DNA of 64,000 bases from Astrocystis sublimbata (lineage: Eukaryota > Ascomycota > Sordariomycetes > Xylariales > Xylariaceae). Shown here piece after piece: positions 45,401-57,356 of the stretch; position 1 is the first letter of the stretch, and every line of letters starts with the position of its first letter. The notes beneath the pieces were generated by a model, which was not told the DNA's origin, searched no databases, and saw only the letters and a program-made list of their open reading frames with translations. The translations under genes were made by a program, and so were the position numbers. The DNA is taken from assembly GCA_022453515.1 (NCBI GenBank), contig JAJNNY010000029.1, positions 186,001 through 250,000 on the forward strand, written 5' to 3'.

Positions 45401-48060
45401 ACACGTGCGTGCTTAACTGATTTGACATGTTTCGTTACTAGGTATAGCTCCGATCCGTACTTCGAGACTCCTTCCTCGAATCTCTTGATTTCCGTCGCGC
45501 TCAATTCCGGTTCCTTGAAGGCTGATTTCTCAGTTCTATCAAGTGACCTCAGTGCCGTGTCGATATTGTAATTATGCTTGAAAAAGGAATTGATGGCTAC
45601 ATCGAGAAAGTTTGTAGACTCCTTTGGCAAGCCAAGTACCGGCACAATCTTGGCTTTCGCGGATCGAAGGTAGTTATTGATGGGTGAGTCCGCCGATATT
45701 GCAGTAGTTGCGCTTTTGGACTTTGGGAATCCTGCATATGGCACAACAAACGTGTCATCGCAAGGTTTCCATAAAAGTTGTGCCGTGTTGCGCGGGTCGT
45801 CATTATCATAATCTTCTCCTCGAGCAACGTATCCCGTCGGCTCATCCTGTATCCACGGGCGCTTCTCGCGATAAAGTCTGAGCTTTTCAGCCTCGGCCAC
45901 TGCAAGGGCATCTTTGGACGATTTCCCGTCCTTTTTCCCACCCTTCTTGGTCTCGATTGGTTTGACAAGCTCCACGGGACGGCCTGGCCAGGGGAGTACA
46001 GTCGCCTGATGTTTTGGGCCCAGACGTGATCCAGCCCGGGGATATATCCGATCATCATAGTCCAGCGCATCCTCAGGTTGGCAATGCTGGCCCAGGTAGC
46101 GATATGGCCATAAGCTGGCCTGGTATATCTGCTCTGCAGTCGCGGGCTGGTGCGAATCGTCGATGCTGTTGCTGGGGCTGGTGCGGTTGATGTCAATTGC
46201 CTCCTCTTCCTCGTCCCAGATCTCCTCTTCATCCCCTTCCAGATGAGAGTCCAAGATGTTTGAAGTGTGCCTAGCCTCCAATCTCCTCTCTTGAGCTCGG
46301 CTGCAGGCGGCACAAGCCCAGGCAAAACCACGCGACGGCTTCTTCAGCAAAGGCGGACGAACACAGTTCATATGATACGTCTGCTGACAAACAGCACAAT
46401 CGACAGAGTCATTACTATGCGATGATGGTCAGTCGATCTCCACTGTGCAATATGGAGAGTGGGGCGGGGTGGAGGGAGAACCCAGCCAGACCAGGCCAAA
46501 CCCAGCAACGACCCAGTCCAGTCAGATCCAGTCAGACCCAACCAGGCCAACCAGGCCCAACAAAGGAAGTGGGGGGGCGCCCTTGAACTGAAAATGGAGG
46601 GAAGCATGGTGGAAAACGTACCTGGCACAGTATCCGTTGCACCGCTTACATGACTTGACAGCACTCGTGAACTCTTTACCACGGCCTTGTTCCACGATGA
46701 TGTGCTTCCACCGCGCGTCTAGCACCTTCTTGACTTTCTCCGGCACGTTGACAATCTGGAAGCAGGGGATCACATCGTATTGCTTTTGAATGTAACGGTC
46801 ATACAGTTTCTCGTACCAGAAACAGTCCGGGGTTTTTCGGTAAGCGTCCATATCGTCAATCTCGGCTTTGTGACGGATCTGGCACTTGCCGCGCAGCGAT
46901 GTCAGCGGGCTAATGTCTGAGTGCATAGTGGCGAACACCAGTCTTGAATCGTTGATCCTCTTGCCGATATCTTTGGGCCGATAGTACCAATTGATTCTCA
47001 CTGCGTCCACGGGGTTTTTCTCGTTGTTCTGGACGTGCAGGAATTCCATGATTCGCCCTAGATAGTACGGTTCCCCCGGTGGTTCGCACACCAGATACAC
47101 GTGGTCTGCGCACGGTCAGTCAGCCAACAAAGCAGAAACACCAAGCTCGAGCCCATTCTTACCGTTGGCCTCCAATACAATGCCATCATCGGCAATCATT
47201 TTGCCATTCTTGGGTATCCCTCCGGAGTCCTCAAAACTGAGCATATTCGTCATTCTGTAACCCACACCGGCATATGCAGCTCCGTGGGCAGCCCCTCGCC
47301 GCGTGCCCGTAACCAGTGATGTTGACGGATTTGGCTTGGTTGTTGACGTGCTGCTCTCACTCGGCGCATTTGTAGTTGCTTGTGTGGTAGCTTTGCGCTT
47401 TTTAGCAGTACCAGAGGCTGTGTGCCCGTTCGCAGTCGTAGTCACAGGGGCCGTTAGATGCGCGTCTTTGCTGCTAGCGTGGGAGCCTGTGGTCTTAGAA
47501 TCGTCGGCTGCAGCGCCTCTGCGCGAGCCCGACACTGTAGCTTTGTGTGCATCGCCCGTACCATTCGTTGCTGCGTGAGCCTGCCGTATGGCTTTCTTGG
47601 GCTCCTCTTCCTTCTTCTCAGGAAATGCATCTTCCATCTCCACGTCCATATCCTCGGCATAATTAGGCCTTCCCTGGCCCCGGTTTCTGGAGCGTGTGCC
47701 ATATGGTGACGGGCCAGCCATGATATCTTTGGATGATGTGCTCAAGGCCGCCGAGTTGAACTTGCTCACGGGGTGGGCGTTGTTGCTAGCGGCATTTTCT
47801 CCAGATTGCGTAGAGTTGAGAGATTTGGCGGTTGTTGTGTTGTTGGTGGTGGTGGTGGTGGTGGATAATCCGATGGTAGTAGAAGAAGGTTGGGATGTGC
47901 ACGTAGGTGTAGGTATAGGTGCAGGTGCAGGTGCAGGTGCAGGGCTGGATATGTGAGACGTTGACTGTTTTTGGGTGGCAGCGGGCCCTGGGGATCCCTT
48001 GGTTGTGGATGACGGAGGATTGGCCTGGTGATCATCGGGGTCGCTTGTCTTCTGCGCCAT
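42497..48060 (-). CDS. SNT2: SNT2-like BAH/PHD/SANT chromatin reader
   Basis: Five exons, 48060-47163, 47105-46622, 46414-44494, 44439-44046 and 43992-42497, give 1730 residues. In order: a disordered Thr/Ser/Pro N-terminus; a BAH domain (about 280-450; DHVYLVCEPPGEPYYLGRIMEF); a first PHD finger (VDCAVCQQTYHMNC); a SANT-like helix bundle (ELYLVTKHVKSVKHARVVRFYY); a Cys-rich region (FVCKFC...ALCRRC); a second PHD (CAVCHQGSNAGEQVICC); and an extended PHD (CVLCPVERTEHDF... CAMWTPEI... CKVCKGRGGACVPC... HVECAH). A GATA-like C-x2-C...C-x2-C follows at about 1384-1432, then a Pro-rich tail. Yeast Snt2 with Ecm5 and Rpd3 forms a chromatin complex linked to the oxidative-stress response. Intron 2 carries a degenerate CCAGNC repeat. 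The long Pro-rich tail in exon 5 is open throughout. Confidence 0.93.
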
Positions 48061-51000
48061 GGTGGGCGATTACAAGACGGCGCATCCAACGTGACACAGG
48101 AAACGCCAACAGGTTACGGCGCGGCGACTGTACGCGGTGGAATACCTCTACATTCATGAGGGTGCCAGATGGTACACATGCACCAGCTGCACCCAACGAA
48201 CGAATCCCTTCGAACCAGTCCAGATGAACGCGTGCCAGAAGCAGCAGGCCAGGCTAAGTGTCTTCTCAGTGACAGTGATGGCCTGCCAGAGGAGCAGGAT
48301 GCAAGGTTGCCGGTCAAAAAAGCCCAGGGCGGCTGACGTTTGGTGTAATTATAAAAGAGCGATTCGGAGTGGCAGACAAAGAGTAATGAATAGGTGGGTA
48401 GGCCGACAGGACTCCGGACGTGAGACGTGAGAGTGAATAACAGCCACAGGCAGGAAAACAGTTACGGGAGCGGGTGATGAGAATCGACAAACAGGAAAAC
48501 AAGCCCACGACTCGAAGATTCGGGCATGGAGCAGGGGTGGGTGAATAAGAGGTGGGAGGCGCGTGGGCTGGGGCGTGGGTGGTGAGAGGTGGATATTGAT
48601 GAGAGGTGGGAGTGAAAAAGAGGTGGAAGTGAAAGATATGATGATGTGGGACAGGGCAGGTGAAAGGTAGGCAGCTTTAGGCTTTAGCTAAAAGAAGCAT
48701 CGATGTCGACGGGGGAGGTCTGGAGGTACGTGGATGAAGCAGCGGGACAAGGCCAACGCTTCAAGACGGACGGCGTCCAGGTCCACGGACTCCCTACGGT
48801 CCCTACGGTCCACACACAACGCGTGCGCAAGCCAGAATGTGCACACCACACGCACACGCACACAACCCGACCCCGACCCTCTTGGCTCGGCTAGGGCGAT
48901 AGGACTACAAGACAGCAAGGACTACGGGACACCTCGATATCCATGAATTAGACGGATGGTGAATAAGGGCCTGGTAGGTTAGTAGAAAATGCAACGATTC
49001 CACCAGGTCTGGGCTTGGGCAGCAGAGGGAAGATTAAGCGAAAGTATGACGATGGGGATAGATAGATACATCCGTCAGAGAATGGCCAGGAGTCGTTGGG
49101 CAAGAGAAACAGACAAGCCCCGAGCGAGCGAGCGAGCAAGCGAACAAGAGGGCGAGAACAGGCCTGGATCTGATGGACGAGGAATAAGGTACTCAATGCC
49201 AGCAAACTAGCAATCCTGCCAGGTGGTGGATACTCATGTAACTCTTATACTAGGCCGACCGGACTAAGTCCTCTACGTTTTTTTATATTCCCGATAGAGA
49301 GGCCCGGCGAATTGGCAGACCAATAACAGCTTGTTGTTAGGCTGTGCTGTAAAACGCTAGTTTTTTGGAGTCCGATTCATGGTATTGAGGGTATCAGACG
49401 GGGAGCGAGATGCAGAGGTGGTCGAAAGGTGGAATAGCAATGCCAATGAACGATCCCGACGTGGAAGGCTGAGAGGTGCTGCTGTTTGTGCAGGGAGGGG
49501 GGTTTAGAAGCAGGACATCATATATATGGAAGTGGATGCATGCTCTTCGGGAGGTATGGGCATAACCTTGACGGTACCTGCTACCCGACTACGGGCGGCT
49601 GGATAAGTGCAGGGAGGTAAGGCGACAATCGATGGCCGATGGCTTTGATATTTCCCAGCAGAATGGGTAAGTAGCTAGGTTGGGTAAGTAGGAGGTATGT
49701 AGGTGGGCTTTTCCTTGCCTAGACTACGGATGAGTATGTGCATGCTTAGGTTGATGTGCGCTACCTACATCAGGTAATAAATGAAAACATGAACTAGCGG
49801 CAGCTTATGGGGTGAGCCAAAATCTGATTTGATATTGCCACCTTGACATGAACTGGCTGCGTATAAGCCTCCCGAATTCATAGTAGAGGTAGTATCCTGA
49901 TTCCTACCTGACCTGATCACTCCACATCGCTGGCTAGCACAACCCATGGTGAATTATTGCAGTGGTAACAGCTAAAAACAATCGAGACATATAATCGCTC
50001 TCGTCCTCCCTAACTTCTTTGTTGGTGACTCTTGTCTCCTCTTGTCTCCTATGTGCTAAGTCTTGCATGCCAGGCGGCAGATACCTAGGGAATTGCTTAT
50101 AGTATAGCCACATATTCCCACGAACGATGACTACTACTAGTACCTACCTAGGTACTGTAGGGTATTTCAAGCTGTGCTGACATATAAATACCAGCTACCT
50201 ATAGTACATTTGCAGACTTGATAGAAGCCCCTGCCTGTCTATAGAGGTACTCTCAACAAAGGGACTGCGTTGGCCAAATAAATAAGGGACCTATGGTGCT
50301 TGGATGGTGCAACAGTGTGACTGATGATAGGAAGATGCCCGAAGCTCGCTGGTGTGGTCCCTGCACTCCTTCCAGCGATTCATTAAAAGGATGATAGAAA
50401 CTTGAATACCTAACCGGAGTATAGTAGTCTGTCCTCTATGCAGTATGTGCGCACGTGTGCATGAATGGCCTTCGGTAGTATCTATGTAGAAGGTGGGCGA
50501 TGACTGAACAAACAGTTGAGCCGCGGTGTTCCATGTTATGTACGTACGCTTTGTAGGAATAGTTCTACGGCATGAGGTCGTGGCAGAGGATATATGTGCA
50601 AACAGGGGAATTGGGTGGGAAACTACAGTAGGGGTCAGTGTTCGTTTGAATGGGGCAGCAAGGGAGGGATGACTTGACACAATTGTGGTTGTTGTTCGCG
50701 GACCTAGGCAGATAGAGATAGCCTGGAGGTAGATTTGCGCAGGCACTCCACCTGGCAATGGCACTTCAAGTCTGGACATCCAAGATGCAGTGCAGGTAAC
50801 CTACCATACTCCTGACCAGTGTGCCCTAGAGGTACCTATCAAGCATCTCTGTGAGGCGTCTCTACTCCATGGGTACCGAGGCGAGACAGGTACACATGTC
50901 GCTGTCCTCAGGTAAAGCATGCAAGGTCTGAGGCACAAAAGACAGGGCTTTGTTAGCGCGGGCTTGGTGCATTCTCCACTCGCACAAGCAGACACTAAGC

Positions 51001-54000
51001 CCCCCTGTCTATAAGACCAACCAGCATGGCGTCTCCTGGCTTTTGGAGATGCAGCTCTTTTCGACTTCACCTCATCATTTCACTGAAATAACCCGACCAT
51101 GCTGGCCTGTGCTACCCTTCGCTTCCCAACACAATCAGCCACCCGTTAAGCCTCGCTTTACTGCATTTCTTGTGTTGTCAGCATGAGCTCTTGATGTGAT
51201 GATAACTTCATGACTACCGGTGGCCTGTAGATCTAAGCACTCCTGGGCGGCATAATCATGCTATGGCAGGTTGTACACATATAGCATGTTGGCCTGAATG
51301 AGAACATGGCACAGCGGCTATTTTCTTTGTTTCCATGTGCATGCACTGAATTGAAGTACAAGTCGAAGTAACTTGAGGTGAGTACTACACGCAACACGCG
51401 ACACTCAACACTCAACACTTAGCACACACGCTTCTCTTCTAGAAACTGTACCTGGACGCAAGTACATATTGTGAGGATGCACTTGGGCCAAATAGGTGCA
51501 TGCCCTGAGCCCACAACCATCCATCTCTCACTCATTCAGTCGTTACCTTATGGGGCCGTGGGCGATCATTACATAGTCCCAGATGAGGTAGGCCAGAAGA
51601 TTTGCCACCCAAGCTTACTCGAAATACGTTCACTTCGTAAACAAGTATCACGAGTCGTGACCCTGCGAAACATCTGCTGGGCAGTACATACTTACCTAGG
51701 TAACTTGGAGATACGGATTGGGCCTGGGAAAGGGCCAGATGTCCCAGCTGTTTCGTTCCTTTGCCCACTTGCGCATTCTGTCTCCCCACCCATCCACAAA
51801 GCATTGGGGACTATGACCTCGGAGTATGAATTCCTTGGTCCTCTTTATGAACGTGCATTGTCAACGAAAGATGCACTCTTTCTGTTTGAGACAATAGACC
51901 AGGAGCTTACACCGAGTCAGTGGAGTTGGACTTTGCGACCAGGCAATCATACGTACCGAAGTACCTACTTGAGGCAATAAGTCTCACGGGAGGGAGGCAA
52001 ACATCATCTGAATGAGACCCAGAGGCTAGGTCACATGATGTTGCAGGGGTCTTCGCGGATTGTCCCACATCGTTTACCGAAATACCTTGTCAGAAGATAC
52101 ATGGGTACCATTTGTGCATCCATAGTCGATTCAAAAAGGCATTGCCAGCCATGAGCCAGCCACCCGAGCCACCATGGGTCAGGCCGAGTCCAGGCCTGCC
52201 TTCATGCTAACTGATGGGGGTGTTGATTTCAGGCACATCATCTTCACTACTTGCGCAGAAGAATCCTCTGTTGCTTGAAAACAAGTCAACTGCGGTACAT
52301 ACGCAACGAAGCCGCGACATCGGACCACAGACAGGTCAACCAACAGGTGTGTTGTTTTGACCTAAACAGGATCGGCATGCTCTACGAGTACCTAGGCCCC
52401 TAAGTAGCCTTTTGGAATACAACGAGCACATTGTTTACCCTGGGCCGAACTTGACGGCTATGCAATACAACACGACCTGAAATCAACTGAGTGCGATACA
52501 CTATCGATGCCCCGTGTGGGATTGATATTAGGACAGATTGATGGAGGTAGGCAGCGAGAGCCAAAACAGCTCTAGATCTTGAAGTGTCTACGTCAATCGT
52601 ACTATGTGAAAGATCCGACGGTCAGAAAGCCAATACTGCTTGTACCAAACAGTAATGATTCAGATGAGAGCTCAGTCAATGGGTTGACGACACTTGGATC
52701 GTCCTAAGGTTGCATACGATATCATGGGTGTATGCAGGCCGCTACCGACGATGTTTATGCGTACGCACTGCGCACCCAGGTGGCAGTGGAGACGTTTGTA
52801 CCGCGTGGGTAGGTATGGTCCGGCATAGCAAGGCAACAAACACTACACCAGACTCTCATTAGTAATAGGCCCGTCCCTTATGGTCATGTCGGTCGCCCAC
52901 TAAAACCCCCATCATCGCAGCGGCAACGTGAAGGCCCATTTCCGTCGCACAATGTTTCGCAGCAGGCAAATTTGGCACGACTTAGGTAAGAAAGTGGCAT
53001 AGGCTCCCGGTTCGTGTTGCTGAGAGTTTTCCTCTGCGTCTTGTTCAGCACGCGGGATACGCCGGGAATGCAGAATACCTACTTCGGCAAGTAGGCGGCC
53101 ACTGTTCCGGCAGGACTGTGCCGGCTAACTGGCTGGACTGGTTCACTGATGTCACATCGTTGTCGTCACTTGAAGGTTTGGATCCACGAGACAATCCGAA
53201 TTCAGGGATGGGTTCAAAGCTATGTGATCGCGCTTGGAGGTGCTATCCTAGCTATACTCTCGGCTCGGCATGGCTCGGTCCCATCGGTTTCAACAATCCC
53301 AGACACAGCAAAAAGGGAACACACATAAGTGATGCGTGTACACAATTGAATAGGATGAATGCCAGCCAGCGATCTTCTGCTGTTATCCCATTGTTACCAT
53401 GTTGCATTCATCAACAACGATCGCAAGACCGGATAGTAACCAATGCATGATCTTAGTTTATAGGCTCGTGACCAGTGGCATCTTAGCATGGGGCTAATAA
53501 TCATTGTTGGCTGCTAAAGGGGAGGTTAATTTTATCATTGGTACATCACATTGAATCGATATAATGTGGTGGACACGAGGACGGGCCTGTCCTTCGCTCG
53601 AAGTGGAAAATCCGCCTAATTGATGAATATGCTAACTGACGACAGAATTTGCCAATTACCGTCGCATACGTATAAACCAACCTTGGGAGCCGCCTATACC
53701 GGTATGCATTAACACGAGAATTGCGTATCGCAGGAGGAGCTCGACCATCCCGCCTTGTCCAGTTGGCGTTTCTTCTGGCACCAGGGCGATGGGCAGGCTC
53801 CTGTGTAAGTCCTTTACAGAAAACAAAACGGGTGACACTCCCTTGCCTCCTCAGGACAATGTATATTGGGTTTCAAGCTGTGTGTGCCAGCTCATGCTAC
53901 ACAGTTCTCATTGCTTCATTTCGAGATGACATCATGTCATGGATTGAATTACCAGCGACGCTCACCGGGTCAATGTCGGGTAACTAGGTAGGTAGTCATC

Positions 54001-55142
54001 CGGAGTATCAAGAGGAGTCAAACGTCACTATATACGAAACGGGCCATTGGTTAGGCTCGCGATTATCTGTGTCCTCGGCTCACCTCGCCAGGCTCACGTA
54101 TGAGAGGCGAATACACTCTCTTCGATGCACCGGCTATCACGCCCAGAGCTCGTATTACCTTTGTTGAGCCGCCAGTTTATTCCTCGGGCTCGCTACAGCT
54201 GACTAAAGCGAACCTGAACCACCGGAATGACAAAGGGCAGCTAACTCGCCATCTCTAATTGGAAAGCTGTGCCATACTGGGTGTCACGATATGCCTTCGC
54301 CTGTGCGGCCATATTATTAGCCGATACGCTCTGATTTATCTGTGGCCTGTGACCAAGCGAACTCGTGAATAGGACAGTAACAGATCCCAAAAAATTTTTT
54401 CTCTTACTGCTGCACGGGGCCAGTTGACTAGGTTCCGATTTCCGAATTACTATCACCCGTCATGAAGCAAGGGGAAAGCCCAAGCGCGCCCCAAGGATAT
54501 CGCGACTGAGAATCTGGTCTGGTACTATACAGAAACCAACACGAGCTGTACCAACCGCCACGGTGCCGACGCATTTGTACAAGACGGACACATCAATGGC
54601 TTTCACTTTTATTTTCGAATCGAAGATGTCCGATTCGACCCGCCGGACCAACTATGGTACGGAATACAACAGTCGAACCCCAAACAGCGCGGGGTTTCCT
54701 TCGCGATTTCAGTCTGCGGACGTTTCAGTGATGATGCTTCTTGATGGTACCTGGAAATCCCACAGAATTAAAACTTTCCTGCCTTTCAATGCTAGGAGAG
54801 TTGATGTAGGGAAGAAAATCGAGGTCATGGGCGGGGCTGAGGAAATATATCCTAACAGCAATGCAGCGGGGCGATGCCAGACAAAATCTCCATCCGATGG
54901 TTGGTGAAAAGGATCTGTGCTACTACCTAGTAGTTGGGTAGGTAGCAGGTTCACAATTGGACTGGGAATGCATGATCGGCGGCCTCCGAGAACTGGCCGC
55001 TGTCGTCCCCGCCTTGTCCCCCCTCGCTACTTGCCTACCCAACTTTATAGAACACGGTGCGATTGAATGCATTGCGCTTTTATACTTAGATGTGTTTCTG
55101 GGGAAACAATACTCCTTTTTCATAGTCTTCCACAAGATCGTG
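48061..55142. other. 7 kb region with no recognisable gene
   Basis: The largest gene-poor stretch. The first 1.2 kb is probably the SNT2 5' leader and promoter, with purine-rich plus-strand sequence at about 48520-48670 (a CT tract in the SNT2 direction). Open frames of 162 codons (50291-50779, minus), 169 codons (51471-51980, plus) and 110 codons (53118-53450, plus) have no domains, signal peptides or splice context. Two TACCTAGGTA palindromes lie here (50145-50154 and 51693-51702). A start-less open stretch at 54466-54744 is the most protein-like piece. Confidence 0.5.
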
Positions 55143-55971
55143 ATGGACGATCATCAAGGTCTCGCACTAGCGCTAGAGGAGGCAAAGAAAGGGTACGAAG
55201 AAGGTGGGATACCAGTAAGGTCACTATGGCGTTGATTAGGATATCCTAGCACATGAATCACTATGCAGTTCCTAATCAGAAATGATCTTTACCGCACAGA
55301 TCGGCGCTGTTCTCGTGGCGGCGGATGGTAAGATACTCGGTCGAGGTCATAATATGAGGGTGCAAAATGGCAACCCCATTCTCCATGTAAGCGTACTCGC
55401 CCCAAGATTTGACTACATAAATAGAAGTGGCGCATTGATGAGAGATTCAACCATGACAGGGTGAGACCTCATGTCTCCAAAACGCCGGGCGTTTGCCGTC
55501 CCTGGCATACCAAGGCAGTACGATGTACACCACTTTATCGCCATGTGACATGTGTAAGTCTAATTTCCCCTTCATGGCCCATGCTAAGTTTGATGCGTGT
55601 CATGCTTGCATCGAATTCGAGATCGGTAGCGTAAGTTGTTCATGACTGACAACGAGACCCTCTGAAGGCACTGGTGCGTGCCTCTTGTACGGCATCTCGC
55701 GGGTTGTCATCGGAGAGAACAGAACCTTCCTGGGAGGCGAGAGTTATCTAAAGCAGCGCGGGGTTGAGGTCATGGTCCTTGATTCAACGGAATGTCGAGA
55801 AATCATGGAGACATTCATCACAGAAAAGCCGGAGGTCTGGTGGGTGTCTCGTTGACTGCTTGCTATATCACCTGCAAAATCGGCATCGGCTAACCAAGTG
55901 TTTTCGATAGGAATGAAGATATTGGCGTCGAAGAAAGAGTCTACTCCAAGGAAACTCAGAACATAACCTGA
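55143..55971 (+). CDS. FCY1: Cytosine deaminase Fcy1
   Basis: Five small exons, 55143-55214, 55300-55386, 55460-55553, 55668-55839 and 55911-55971, give 161 residues, matching the family length (yeast 158). Zinc ligands are His53, Cys82 and Cys85 (SPCDMC) and the proton-shuttle Glu is 55 (HGE). Flanking family motifs include QGLALALEEAKKGYEEGG, GRGHNMRVQ, TMYTTLSPCDMC, TGACLLYGISRVVIGEN and LKQRGVEV. The enzyme converts cytosine to uracil in pyrimidine salvage and also deaminates 5-fluorocytosine (family knowledge). An intron falls between His53 and Gly54, so the His-x-Glu motif is assembled only after splicing. All splice sites are GT..AG and every junction keeps frame. No exon exceeds 58 codons, so the gene is easily missed. 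It is convergent with GPATCH11. Confidence 0.9.
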
Positions 55972-56366
55972 AGACTTTACAGCGAGCATAACCGCACGCA
56001 GCATTTGAATACAGCAGGAAATACACCAGAATGCCAGTGCTTCGTAGAGAATAGTCAGAGCGAAAGCTTGCAAATAGCCCTAACGAGTCTATGTGATTGC
56101 GCTATTTTTTTGTTGAATCCGTGTGGATTATTGATTTTCATGAATCCCGCCTTCTTCTTCTTCATCAATTCTGCAGTTCATCGTTGAGTATAGATGTTAG
56201 GCAGATTCTCAACAGGCAGCCAGAGGAGATGCCATTCCAGAGATTTCAAAATAAGTGATCTGATGAATATGACAAAGAGCTTTCGAAGTTTGCCACAGTT
56301 TGCCACGTGAGTGTCATCGCAATACTGCGAGTACGTCAATACTCAATGTTTGTATTATGATGCGCC
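55972..56366. other. Convergent 3' intergenic region
   Basis: Between FCY1 and GPATCH11 ends; nothing seen. Confidence 0.6.
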
Positions 56367-57356
56367 CTAATCGTGCTCCTCCTCCGTCAGACCAGGACAT
56401 CCCTCCAATTTGTCATCCGGGTATTCGAATTTACACCAAAAGCAGTAGTCGTACGTCTTCCTGAGATGCTCAACGAGTCTCCGTAGCTTGTCATCAGCCT
56501 CCAGCTCATTGAACTCATCCAGCTCCTCATCCTCTTCATCGAGATCTTCGACCAACGCGTACACAGTCTGCGTCTTACCCGTCGCTTTCAAGTCATCCTC
56601 GTCTTCCAGATCGTCTTCATACGTGGGCAAACGCACGGTCGAAGTCTGCTGTACGTCGTGCTTCATCCTCCGCTCGCGCTCGGCCTCCTCCCGCCGACGC
56701 ACCAGGCCCCTCCACTCGACGGGTATAGATTTCAGCGGCCTCGTGGATATCGTCCGCTTCTTTCCCTCTTCCTTCTTTTCCGGTTCCGCACTATCCACAC
56801 CGTCGAAGCTCTCGACAGTAGCACCGTCGACGTTCCGCTTCTCCTCGTCCATGCTTGCACACACCTTCATAGCCGCATAGACCAGACGCTCGCACCGTGC
56901 CATCTCCGCCTCCTTGCGCACGCGATCGCGGTACTCATTCTCATCCAGCTTGACCTTCTTCTCCGAGCTCTCGGCCGCCTCGCGCAGTTTCCGCTTACGC
57001 TCGGAGTCCAGCCCGATGCCCGCGCGGCTGTCCTTTATCTCTGGACGGATCGGCTCGACGCGGGCGTCCGCGTTCTCCTTGCTGCCGAGCGCGCCCCCTG
57101 CCTGAAAGCCCATCTTAGCCATCATGGCCAGGCCCTTACTCTTCTTGGCCTGCGCGCCCTCGAGCATGGATTGGGAAAGCGCCGCTTCCCGCGCCTCGTG
57201 CTCCTCGGCCGCGAGTTCGGCCTTGGACTTGACGCGTCCTTTGATCTCGCCCTCGCGCTTGAGACGCTGGCGACGCTGTAGTGACGTCTCGACGGTTTGG
57301 GGCGCCTCCGTGAACGTCATGTTCATGTAGTCGTCATCTTCCTCGTCTGATGCCAT
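56367..57356 (-). CDS. GPATCH11: G-patch domain protein 11 homologue (GPATCH11/CCDC75)
   Basis: Single exon of 329 residues. An acidic start (MASDEEDDDYMNMTF) leads into a basic helical stretch, then the G-patch at about 75-117 (GLAMMAKMGFQAGGALG ... RAGIGLD). Next come charged coiled sequence, a WRGLVRRREEAERERR segment, an acidic linker and a C-terminal Cys-containing module (DYCFWCKFEYPDDKLEGCPG) typical of the DUF4187 end of this family. G-patch proteins act as cofactors of DEAH-box RNA helicases. Human GPATCH11 has been linked to kinetochores and splicing, and the fungal role is not established. The start is the ATG closest to the conserved acidic N-terminus. Confidence 0.92.
   Translation of the reverse strand: MASDEEDDDYMNMTFTEAPQTVETSLQRRQRLKREGEIKGRVKSKAELAAEEHEAREAALSQSMLEGAQAKKSKGLAMMAKMGFQAGGALGSKENADARVEPIRPEIKDSRAGIGLDSERKRKLREAAESSEKKVKLDENEYRDRVRKEAEMARCERLVYAAMKVCASMDEEKRNVDGATVESFDGVDSAEPEKKEEGKKRTISTRPLKSIPVEWRGLVRRREEAERERRMKHDVQQTSTVRLPTYEDDLEDEDDLKATGKTQTVYALVEDLDEEDEELDEFNELEADDKLRRLVEHLRKTYDYCFWCKFEYPDDKLEGCPGLTEEEHD

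Noticed and set aside
50291..50779. 162-codon minus-strand open frame
   Set aside because: Low-complexity Ser/Thr-rich translation with no recognisable motif and no supporting exons.
51471..51980. 169-codon open frame on the plus strand
   Set aside because: No domain, signal peptide, splice context or compositional support; lies in a gene desert where chance frames of this size occur.
55143..55971. FCY1 as a pseudogene because the open frames are short
   Set aside because: Four in-phase introns restore a complete protein with all zinc ligands, so it appears intact.
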